Assembly: GCA_016935955.1 (NCBI GenBank)
Contig: JAFGPY010000160.1
Location: 1 to 10,971 of the forward strand
Direction of reading: 5' to 3'
DNA length: 10,971 bases
Source of the DNA: Planctomycetota bacterium
GTDB taxonomy: Bacteria > Planctomycetota > Phycisphaerae > FEN-1346 > JAACEH01
In this document: piece after piece, positions 1-5,695 of the stretch
How the letters are laid out: the number at the start of each line of letters is the position of its first letter
Numbering within the stretch: position 1 is the first letter of the stretch
The notes under the pieces: generated by a model
Told to the model about the DNA's origin: nothing
Databases searched by the model: none
What the model saw: only the letters and a program-made list of their open reading frames with translations
Translations under genes and position numbers: made by a program

Positions 1-716
1 ATCGAGTACTCGCCGTAGTGGAAGATGCTGGCGGCCAGAGCCGCATCGGCCCCAGCGTCCATCAGGGCTTCGCGCATGTGCTCGGGCGATCCGCATCCCC
101 CGCTGGCGATCACCGGGACGCCCACGGCTTCGACCACGGCCCGGGTCATGGCCACATCGTAGCCGTCCTTGGTGCCGTCGGCGTCCATGCTCGTCAGCAG
201 AATCTCGCCGGCGCCCAACTCGACGACGCGGCGGGCCCACTCCACGGCCTCCAGCCCCGTGGGCACGCGGCCGCCGTTGATGTGGACCTCCCAGAACTCC
301 CGTCCGTCGCGCGTGACGCGCTTCGGGTCAATGGCCACGACGATGCACTGTGAGCCGAACCGCCGGGCGGCGCGGCAAACGAACTCCGGATCGCGGACCG
401 CCGGGCTGTTGATCGAGACCTTGTCGGCCCCCGCCTTGAGAATGTCGCGGATGTCGTCGAGGGTGCGAATGCCGCCGCCAACCGTCAGGGGCATGAAGCA
501 GCATTCGGCCGTGCGGCGGACGACGTCAAGAATGATCGGCCGCTCCTCGTGGCTGGCCGTGATGTCCAGGAAGACCAGCTCGTCGGCCTCTTCCTGTTCG
601 TAACGGCGCGCGACCTCGACCGGGTCGCCGGCATCGCGCAGACCGACAAAGTTCGTGCCTTTGACGACGCGGCCGTTGAGGATGTCCAGACAAGGTATAA
701 TCCGCCTTGTCAGCAT
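1..716 (-). CDS. hisF: Imidazole glycerol phosphate synthase cyclase subunit HisF (C-terminal end off the window)
   Basis: HisF is the cyclase half of the HisF-HisH enzyme of histidine biosynthesis. With ammonia supplied by HisH it converts PRFAR into imidazole glycerol phosphate and AICAR in the cytoplasm. The translation from the ATG at 716-714 begins [20 protein letters not shown] and reads 238 residues without a stop, against about 255 for the family, so only the last part of the (beta/alpha)8 barrel is missing. Both catalytic aspartates are at their canonical positions: D11 in 'PCLDI' and D130 in 'VVAID'. The phosphate-binding motifs 'VGGGIR' (residues 79-84) and 'ASGGCG' (204-209) are present, as are '[10 protein letters not shown]' and the late '[11 protein letters not shown]'. 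GGGGAG lies 9 bases upstream of the start, and a consensus -10 box lies a further 10 bases up. It appears to be the first gene of its transcript; any partner his genes would lie beyond the left edge. The identification is secure. Confidence 0.96.
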   Translation of the reverse strand, partial: MLTRRIIPCLDILNGRVVKGTNFVGLRDAGDPVEVARRYEQEEADELVFLDITASHEERPIILDVVRRTAECCFMPLTVGGGIRTLDDIRDILKAGADKVSINSPAVRDPEFVCRAARRFGSQCIVVAIDPKRVTRDGREFWEVHINGGRVPTGLEAVEWARRVVELGAGEILLTSMDADGTKDGYDVAMTRAVVEAVGVPVIASGGCGSPEHMREALMDAGADAALAASIFHYGEYS

Positions 717-741
717 GGTTTGCGTCTCCCCGAAAAGGGCG

Positions 742-769
742 ATTATAACCCAGTTACGCGGGATTGCAA
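742..769 (-). promoter_or_regulatory. Candidate sigma-70-type promoter of hisF
   Basis: Read on the minus strand there is a perfect TATAAT at 747-742. TTGCAA (4 of 6 to TTGACA) lies at 769-764, separated by 16 bp. The predicted transcription start near 735 leaves a leader of about 19 nt carrying the GGGGAG ribosome-binding site. Position, spacing and -10 match are all good; the -35 is ordinary. No operator or attenuator-like leader peptide is visible. Confidence 0.55.
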
Positions 770-930
770 GGCCGGGTTCGGGCCGCGACAAGGCCCCCCG
801 ACCCCGCCCGGTAGCGAGCCGGCAAGGATAATACGCACCGCCGGGACAAAAAGGCAGGCCGAACCCGGCCCGCCGCCCTGCCCCGGACGGCCTCGGGTGC
901 CGCTCGCGGTCACCCCGCCATGGCACCGGG

Positions 931-2331
931 TCAGAAGTTGGCGTACTGAGTCGATCGCATGGCCCGGACCGAGACGGCCAGTGACCAGAGGTAGCTGCCC
1001 AGGGCGAGCACCCCGCAGGCACAGGCCGCAATGATCAGCAGCACCTGCAGAAACTCGGTCTCGCTGCCGCTGAGGCCGAATCGACGCCCTATATGATAGC
1101 TGTCGGCGAGTGCGGCCGTGATGCCGAGAACGGGCGTCGTGGCGCCGAGCAGGCAGAACAGGATCTGGGGCACGGCCACGGAGTACCAGGCCAGTCGTCC
1201 CAGTTCGTCGATGCGGGACGGGTTGCCGCGAAGGCGCGAGATGCAGATGGCCGCCAGGGCCATGGTCGGATTGCCCAGCAGGAGCACGATGAAGGCGCAG
1301 GCGAAGACGAACAGGGAGATGGCCACCAGGGCGGCGAAGTCGCTCTCACCGGTGTAACTGCAGGCAAGCAGGGCCACTCCCAGGAAGACGAAGAAGAGGA
1401 GCGCCGCGGCAATGGACGCCAGGGCCATGAGGGTCAGCGAGGCGTTGCGCGCGCCGCGACTGTCGGTGCGGACGCGTTTGTCGGCCCAGAAGGTGGCCGG
1501 TCGGAGGGCGGCTATGATGAACGTCGCCAGCCACAGATAGAGCGGCGCGCGGCGCGGGCGATCCTCGGGCTCGGGGAGCGTGCGGCGAACGGGGTCCGTG
1601 CTGAGCCGCGCAGCGTGCCCGCACTCCGGACAGCAACCGTCCGGCGACGTCACAATGAGACTGTAGCCGCACTGCTCGCAGCGGCAGTTGCCGGTCTCGT
1701 GATCGGCCGGCGGCAGGCCGCAGCCCTCGCTGTGCATGCCGAGGTAGAGCAGCAGCAGCGGCCAGAAAATGAACAGGCAGAAGATGACGCCGAAGGCGAT
1801 CTCGTCCAAGCGCCGCCCGAACAAGGGTCGCAACCACTCGTAGCGCAGATCGCGCTCGTTGATGACCATCAGGGAGCACAGCAGCGTGGCGACGGGAAAG
1901 ACGGCGGTCATGCCCGAAACGATGGGAGCGGCGCGCCGGATGGCCTCGCCAAGTGTCGCGGCGTGCGACATGGCCGGTGCAAGAACGAGCGTCAGACAGA
2001 CGAAGAACGCCAGCCCGACCAGCCATAGCGCCGGCATGCCGATGGCCATGCCGATCCACTCGTCGCGGCTCATGTGCCCTTCTTCGTGGATGATGCCGAT
2101 GGCGATGATGAGGACGGTCACGGTGACGTTGAGCACGGTGTTCCACACGGCGGCCGCGAGCGTCTGGCGGCGGACCTGCGTGCGAAAGAACGTCAGCGGC
2201 CGGAAAATGCCCCAGAACCAGACGAACGGCCAGCAGAGGCTGATCGGCGTCGCCGCCCGGTGCTGCGGCCCCGTCTGCGACGGATCCGCCGCGGTGTGCT
2301 CCGTGCCGCCATTGTTTCGGGTTTCGGTCAT
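931..2331 (-). CDS. Eight-segment membrane protein with central zinc ribbon (second of a paralogous pair)
   Basis: The product is unrecognised beyond its architecture. The reading frame codes for 466 residues from the ATG at 2331. An in-frame ATG at 2343 would add four residues, but its GAGG directly abuts the start codon, so the inner start is preferred. Four hydrophobic segments (about residues 58-81, 96-121, 136-158 and 180-199) are followed by a soluble loop with a zinc ribbon, C218-E-Q-C221 and C234-P-E-C237. Four more segments follow (about 298-324, 333-364, 381-406, 427-450). A motif 'RPxTF(F/W)xxxxVR' occurs at the start of each half ('[14 protein letters not shown]', '[14 protein letters not shown]'), which points to an internal duplication. 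The 'P-x-x-x-F' entry followed by a basic helix and a mid-helix proline recalls Yip1-domain proteins; this is inference. It ends 'RAM...ANF', matching 'RAM...ANY' of the upstream paralogue, with which it shares an operon (26-bp gap). Function is unknown. Confidence 0.85.
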   Translation of the reverse strand: MTETRNNGGTEHTAADPSQTGPQHRAATPISLCWPFVWFWGIFRPLTFFRTQVRRQTLAAAVWNTVLNVTVTVLIIAIGIIHEEGHMSRDEWIGMAIGMPALWLVGLAFFVCLTLVLAPAMSHAATLGEAIRRAAPIVSGMTAVFPVATLLCSLMVINERDLRYEWLRPLFGRRLDEIAFGVIFCLFIFWPLLLLYLGMHSEGCGLPPADHETGNCRCEQCGYSLIVTSPDGCCPECGHAARLSTDPVRRTLPEPEDRPRRAPLYLWLATFIIAALRPATFWADKRVRTDSRGARNASLTLMALASIAAALLFFVFLGVALLACSYTGESDFAALVAISLFVFACAFIVLLLGNPTMALAAICISRLRGNPSRIDELGRLAWYSVAVPQILFCLLGATTPVLGITAALADSYHIGRRFGLSGSETEFLQVLLIIAACACGVLALGSYLWSLAVSVRAMRSTQYANF

Positions 2332-2357
2332 GGCACAGACCATCCTCTACGTGCCCG

Positions 2358-3827
2358 TCAATAGTTGGCGTGCCGCGCGGCCTGCATGGCGCGAACCGTG
2401 CTGATCAGCGAACCGAGCAAGGCGCCAATGAGCATGCCGCCGACGCCCAACAGGAGAATGACCATAACGGTCTGGCCGATCATCTGGGCGTTGGACGGAC
2501 CGCCGCCGTAGCTTCTGACGCCGACCATCGTGAACAGGGCGAACAGGCCAAGGAGGGTCAGAGCGGAGACGCCCTGGATGAAGGCGGGCAGTCCGAGGCT
2601 GCAATAGCCGACGCGGGCCAGTTCGTCGAGTCGCAAGGGATTGTCGCGCAGCCGGGCGAGGGCGATGGCGACAACGAGCAGCGCGTGGTTGCCCGCCAGC
2701 ACGACCCAAAAAACGGCCAGTCCCCACCCCAGGCATATCGGGACGAGGACAGGCAGCGCCTCATCCAGATCGTCGAAGTCCTGCGCCGCCACGGCTGCAA
2801 CAATCAGCACGAACGCCAGGACGGTGCCGATGACCGTCCCCGCAACGGTCATGACGAGAAAGGCGTTTCGCGGCGCGACGGAGCCCGCGCGGACGCGACA
2901 CCGCCACCACAGCCGCGACGGCCGCAAGAAGCCGCTGCAGAGCGTCGTCAGGACGCGAATCGGCCATTGGGCCCGCGTGGCGCACTCGACCGGCAGCGGC
3001 TCGCGCCGCGTGGAACTCAGGCTGTCGTCCACCGGCCATCCGCAGTCCGGGCATTGCCGCTCCTCGGGAATGATCGCCAGCAGATAGCCGCACTTCTCGC
3101 AACGGTCGGCCGGCGCCCGGCGCAGGACCTGCGGCCCGCAGCGTCCGTCGCGGAAGAGGGCCAGCCACGTGATCGCCGCGACCCATGCGGGCATGAGCCA
3201 CATCAGCAAGGCCAACAGCACACCGGCGAGACTGCTGCCGACCAGGGTCCTGGCCACCTCTTGGAGCGCCTCGATGAAAACAATCATCACGCCGCCGCCA
3301 ATCGCAACGACCGGCAGCAAGGACGTGAGGCTTCCGACAAGGACGAGGCTGCGGCGGAAGGCCTGTCTGAACGAATCGACGCCCGACATGGCCGAAGCGT
3401 ACAGCAGCGCGCCCGCGACATTACATGCGACCACGACGGCCCACGCGATAGCGACGCTAATGGCCACGTCGTGAGCATCGCCAAGGGTGAACTGGTGGTA
3501 GGAATTCTGCAACGACGTCATGCTCGGCGGCAGGACGAACCGGACATAGGGCGAGGCGACAATCAGCACGAGGGCCAGCAGCAGGTTGACCACCGCGGCG
3601 AAGACGGCGCCGCCGACGGTCAGGCGGTGAATGCGGCTGCCGAAGAACGTCCATGGCCGCACGAGCACGTAGGCCATCACAGCAAGCCAACCCAGCGAGC
3701 GTTCGCCGCGTGCAGCCGGCTCGGCCGCACGGATCGGCGGCACGGCCTCGGCAGCCCCCTGGCAAGAGGTGTTCTGATCGAGCATGGCCAAGTTCCCGAA
3801 AGACGAATTGCCTGTCGCTGCGGTCAT
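2358..3827 (-). CDS. Eight-segment membrane protein with central zinc ribbon (first of a paralogous pair)
   Basis: This is a paralogue of the next gene in the operon; its function is unknown. The frame is open back to 4034. The ATG at 3827 gives a 489-residue protein of similar size to its neighbour, avoids a low-complexity Arg/Cys/Pro extension with no membrane character, and lies just downstream of a candidate promoter. An ATG at residue 15 ('MLDQNT') is an alternative. Hydrophobic segments lie at about 72-92, 120-145, 160-185 and 198-224. The zinc ribbon C243-E-K-C246...C259-P-D-C262 follows, and then four more segments (about 321-347, 358-391, 405-436 and 449-476). The halves again open with a shared motif: 'LVRPWTFFGSRIHRLT' and 'FLRPSRLWWRCRVRAG'. 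The second halves of the two paralogues align well ('NPLRLDELARVGYCSLGLP' against '[19 protein letters not shown]'). A sensor, scaffold or membrane-organising role is possible, but nothing in the sequence decides. Confidence 0.85.
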   Translation of the reverse strand: MTAATGNSSFGNLAMLDQNTSCQGAAEAVPPIRAAEPAARGERSLGWLAVMAYVLVRPWTFFGSRIHRLTVGGAVFAAVVNLLLALVLIVASPYVRFVLPPSMTSLQNSYHQFTLGDAHDVAISVAIAWAVVVACNVAGALLYASAMSGVDSFRQAFRRSLVLVGSLTSLLPVVAIGGGVMIVFIEALQEVARTLVGSSLAGVLLALLMWLMPAWVAAITWLALFRDGRCGPQVLRRAPADRCEKCGYLLAIIPEERQCPDCGWPVDDSLSSTRREPLPVECATRAQWPIRVLTTLCSGFLRPSRLWWRCRVRAGSVAPRNAFLVMTVAGTVIGTVLAFVLIVAAVAAQDFDDLDEALPVLVPICLGWGLAVFWVVLAGNHALLVVAIALARLRDNPLRLDELARVGYCSLGLPAFIQGVSALTLLGLFALFTMVGVRSYGGGPSNAQMIGQTVMVILLLGVGGMLIGALLGSLISTVRAMQAARHANY

Positions 3828-3854
3828 TTCCCGCCGGGGCCGCAGCAAGGACGC

Positions 3855-3883
3855 ACAATAACATCTCGCCTCGCGGCTGTCAC
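3855..3883 (-). promoter_or_regulatory. Candidate promoter of the two-gene membrane-protein operon
   Basis: On the minus strand GTGACA (5 of 6 to TTGACA) at 3883-3878 is followed after 17 bp by TATTGT at 3860-3855. The -10 is preceded by TG one base upstream, making an extended -10 (TGTTATTGT). The start would fall near 3848, about 20 nt before the chosen ATG at 3827. A second box, TAAAAT (3894-3889), lacks a reasonable -35. The -10 hexamer itself is weak (4 of 6). Confidence 0.4.
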
Positions 3884-4422
3884 GGACGATTTTAGGGCTG
3901 CACGGCCGACGGCACACAGGCCCGGAAGCGACAAACCGGCAGTCCCGCGACCTTCCGGGGGCGGCACGGCAGGCGATTCCGTCCGCAGATTCGTCGCAGG
4001 CGGCACGGCGTTTCCGATTCGCAACATGGGCCATTCTGGGGCATCACACACGCAAGCCTCAATCGCACAATGCCTTACGTCTGACTCGGCGTAATTCGGG
4101 CGGGCGATCAAGTGGCTGCAATGCCACACGGACCCCGGCGGCCAGATAGCCCGCAAGGGCGGCCATGCGGAGCACAAAATGATTCTAAGTCTATGCGCAC
4201 CAACGCTTTGCCTATAAACCGCGGAATTTCCAGGATTTCAGGGCCGGGAAGTGGCACGGCCTTTGCAACTGAAGAAGGGCGTTAGTCAAGTTCTTTGGGA
4301 ATACAGCCCGCTCGCTTGGCATTGCTCAGACCATCTTGCATAAAGCCCTCCCCCGGGTGCGAGAATCTCAGCAAACATGCCAAACCCCCTTCACACTCTA
4401 GCGGCGGGCTTTTACGAATGAC
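3884..4422. other. Intergenic stretch without a supported gene
   Basis: No convincing gene lies here. The open frames through it have unlikely composition and no ribosome-binding site. One 35-codon frame (4166-4059, minus, beginning MAALAGYLAAGV) reads like a hydrophobic N terminus but lacks a Shine-Dalgarno sequence and could be a relic. An 11-bp direct repeat, GGCGGCACGGC, occurs at 3960-3970 and 3999-4009. TATAAA at 4213-4218 (plus) has no acceptable -35. The section from about 4180 to 4420 is less GC-rich than its surroundings. Confidence 0.4.
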
Positions 4423-4473
4423 CCGGCTTCGGCCGGTTTCGATAGAGAAGTACAAGACGTACCATAAACTGAG

Positions 4474-4521
4474 CTTCAATCCCCGCAACTTGGGCGGCGC
4501 CTTCCCTCCAGGTACCGCCCA
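4474..4521 (+). repeat. Hairpin repeat unit A (24-bp direct repeat plus closing arm)
   Basis: The first 24 bases (4474-4497, from CTTCAATCCCC to TTGGGCGG) recur exactly at 4586-4609. Downstream both units reach a CCGCCCA arm that pairs with TGGGCGG at the end of the shared block, giving a 7-bp stem. The loop sequences differ between copies while the arms are kept, which suggests a structured element. The orientation is arbitrary. Confidence 0.75.
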
Positions 4522-4585
4522 CTAGAAAGCGGCGGTCCGTTAAGGACCGATGGAAATAGAGGGGCAACGAGTAAGCCCCAGGGAT

Positions 4586-4632
4586 CTTCAATCCCCGCAA
4601 CTTGGGCGGTACCTTCAATTGGTTCCCGCCCA
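4586..4632 (+). repeat. Hairpin repeat unit B (24-bp direct repeat plus closing arm)
   Basis: This second copy of the 24-bp block is offset by 112 bp from unit A. The TGGGCGG/CCGCCCA stem (4603-4609 with 4626-4632) is kept. The loop gains an extra ACC/GGT pairing (4611-4613 with 4621-4623). With only two copies, unequal loops and an 88-bp gap, this is not a CRISPR array. Confidence 0.75.
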
Positions 4633-4642
4633 GGAAATCAAA

Positions 4643-4671
4643 CGGGTCGTCTGGCAAGCCCAGACGACCCG
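4643..4671. terminator. Bidirectional intrinsic-terminator-like hairpin
   Basis: CGGGTCGTCTGG (4643-4654) pairs perfectly over 12 bp with CCAGACGACCCG (4660-4671) around a 5-nt loop. The stem is followed on the plus strand by ATTTCTTTG and on the minus strand by TTTGATTTCCT. These T-rich tails are interrupted but present on both sides. It lies about 180 bp beyond the nth stop on the minus strand, so it may end that transcript; it could also end a plus-strand RNA from the hairpin-dense region. Confidence 0.55.
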
Positions 4672-4710
4672 ATTTCTTTGCCTGTTGCCGCTGCCGCCGG
4701 GGAGTCTAAT

Positions 4711-4734
4711 GTAACCCGGCCGCCCTCGGCCGGG
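4711..4734 (+). repeat. Dispersed GC-rich hairpin repeat, copy 1
   Basis: The core CCCGGCCG-CCCT-CGGCCGGG (4715-4734) is a perfect 8-bp stem with a 4-nt loop, preceded by TCTAATGTAA. The lead-in and stem recur at 4755-4778 and, 4 kb away, at 8722-8785, so this is a family rather than a chance palindrome. Confidence 0.7.
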
Positions 4735-4754
4735 AGGCAGAAGCCCCCGCAGTT

Positions 4755-4778
4755 GTAGCCCGGCCGCCCTCGGCCGGG
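4755..4778 (+). repeat. Dispersed GC-rich hairpin repeat, copy 2
   Basis: Identical to copy 1 except for one base in the lead-in (GTAG for GTAA), with the same 8-bp stem and CCCT loop. It lies 44 bp downstream of copy 1 in the same orientation. It is within 80 bp of the nth stop codon and so would lie in the 3' region of the nth transcript. Confidence 0.7.
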
Positions 4779-4854
4779 GAACACGGACTTTGCCGGTCGT
4801 TTGCAGCTTGGCGTCACACCCGAGGGCGGGCGTGCACCATAGGCTCTGACGTCT

Positions 4855-5496
4855 TCAACCAGCAACCTCCGCCGAGGGGCACAGGTCGTTCAGGGGGCAT
4901 TGACCGCACTTCGGTTTCCGGGCGGCACAGGTGCGTCGGCCATGAAGAATCAACTCATGCCCGACGCGGACCCAGTCCTTTTCGGGAATCAGGCGGTTCA
5001 GGTCCCGCTCCACTTTCACCGCATCGTCCTGCCTAGTCCAGCCCAGCCGCCGCGACACCCGGCCCACGTGCGTGTCCACCACCACGCCGCCCGGCCGATG
5101 GCCCGTGTTGCCCAGGATGACGTTGGCGGTCTTGCGGCCAATGCCCGGCAACGTGACCAGGACGTCCATGTCCATGGGCACCTTGCCGCCGTGGCGGTCG
5201 GCGATCTCGCGGCAGGCGCCCTGGATGTTCTTGGCCTTGTTGCGGAAGAAGCCCGTGGAGCGGATGTCGTCCTGGAGCTGCGCGGACGGCGCGTCGGCAT
5301 AGTCGGACGCCGAGCGGTACCGCGCGAACAGCGCCGGCGTGACCTTGTTGACCCGCTCGTCCGTACACTGGGCGCTGAGGATCGTGGCGACCATCAGTTC
5401 GAGCGGACTGCGGAAATCGAGCGTGCACCCGGCGTCCGGATACGTCTTGTGCAACCGCTTCAGACACTCGCCTACCGGCGCCTGCTTCGTGGCCAT
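4855..5496 (-). CDS. nth: Endonuclease III (DNA N-glycosylase/AP lyase)
   Basis: Nth removes oxidised pyrimidines and cleaves the resulting abasic site in base-excision repair. The 213-residue product matches the family length (E. coli Nth is 211). The helix-hairpin-helix motif 'LPGIGRKTANVILG' (116-129) carries the catalytic lysine at K122, and 'VDTH' (140-143) supplies the catalytic aspartate D141. The C terminus has the [4Fe-4S] ligand pattern C190-x6-C197-x2-C200-x5-C206 intact. 'LSAQCTDERVNKV' (40-52) is the conserved N-terminal helix region. The ATG at 5496 was chosen over an in-frame start at 5532 because GGGGGAG sits 5 bases before it and the family N terminus fits. It stands alone, divergent from the glycoside hydrolase. 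No clear promoter was found upstream; a 20-bp palindrome lies 38 bp before the start codon. Confidence 0.96.
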   Translation of the reverse strand: MATKQAPVGECLKRLHKTYPDAGCTLDFRSPLELMVATILSAQCTDERVNKVTPALFARYRSASDYADAPSAQLQDDIRSTGFFRNKAKNIQGACREIADRHGGKVPMDMDVLVTLPGIGRKTANVILGNTGHRPGGVVVDTHVGRVSRRLGWTRQDDAVKVERDLNRLIPEKDWVRVGHELILHGRRTCAARKPKCGQCPLNDLCPSAEVAG

Positions 5497-5533
5497 TGAG
5501 TCTCCCCCTGCCTTGCATCGTTGATACGTCACC

Positions 5534-5553
5534 GGGCGGCTCGCGAGCCGCCC
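5534..5553. repeat. Perfect 20-bp GC-rich palindrome in the nth/hydrolase divergent region
   Basis: GGGCGGCTCG is followed immediately by its own reverse complement, and then by CTACAATAA on the plus strand. It lies in the spacer between the divergent nth and hydrolase genes. It could be a dyad operator, but its pure GC-rich, loop-less form and the trailing CTACAA look more like a dispersed intergenic repeat; this is inference. Confidence 0.65.
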
Positions 5554-5617
5554 CTACAATAACTCACCTGATCGACGCCATGGTAGCGGAAGTTGCCGCG
5601 ATGGCGGACGAAAAAAG

Positions 5618-5646
5618 TTGCCGCCATGCGGCCGGGGGGATAGATT
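5618..5646 (+). promoter_or_regulatory. Weak candidate promoter of the glycoside hydrolase gene
   Basis: TTGCCG (5618-5623) and TAGATT (5641-5646) are separated by 17 bp, each 4 of 6 to consensus, with a run of six A just upstream (5611-5616). A start near 5653 leaves a leader of about 43 nt. AGTTGCCGC occurs twice (5591-5599 and 5616-5624), 25 bp apart, overlapping the -35, and could be an operator pair. Support is modest. Confidence 0.3.
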
Positions 5647-5695
5647 GTCGATGCCGCCCGGGGCGAATCATCTCATCTGCGCAAAGGAGAGCGCC

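Larger units (their letters stand above)
4423..4671 (+). other. Hairpin-dense region, possible structured RNA or composite repeat
   Basis: Six potential stems follow one another within about 250 bp. 4423-4436 is CCGGC-TTCG-GCCGG, a C(UUCG)G tetraloop on the plus strand. 4491-4521 has a 7-bp TGGGCGG/CCGCCCA stem. 4533-4549 is CGGTCC-gttaa-GGACCG. 4561-4579 is GGGGC/GCCCC with a 9-nt loop. 4603-4632 repeats the TGGGCGG/CCGCCCA stem. 4643-4671 is a perfect 12-bp stem followed by a T-rich stretch. The UUCG loop and the terminal position of the strongest stem favour a plus-strand transcript, but no good plus-strand promoter is visible and the stems are mostly strand-symmetric. It could equally be a nest of dispersed repeats downstream of nth. 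Small minus-strand open frames here are not supported as genes. Confidence 0.3.

Noticed and set aside
696..701. A perfect TATAAT on the plus strand inside the start of hisF
   Set aside because: No plus-strand gene follows and no -35 is suitably placed. The bases encode conserved HisF residues (RIIP).
771..870. An 11-bp inverted repeat (GCCGGGTTCGG at 771-781 and its complement at 859-869) between hisF and the membrane operon
   Set aside because: The arms are 77 bp apart in GC-rich DNA with no T-tract. A chance match cannot be excluded, and it does not support a terminator call.
2370..4094. A 574-codon plus-strand frame opposite the first membrane gene
   Set aside because: It is a low-complexity Gln/Arg/Asp-rich product antisense to a protein with clear membrane segments and a zinc ribbon; a shadow.
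4474..4632. CRISPR-like repeats (the block contains CTTCAATCCCC, similar to the ATTGAAAC ends of some CRISPR repeats)
   Set aside because: There are only two copies, an 88-bp gap that contains its own hairpins, and no cas gene in the window.
4282..4657. Two overlapping small minus-strand frames (68 and 81 codons) that share a PPKLRGLK-like stretch
   Set aside because: The shared stretch is the 24-bp DNA repeat read in frame. No ribosome-binding site supports either start, and both run through hairpins.
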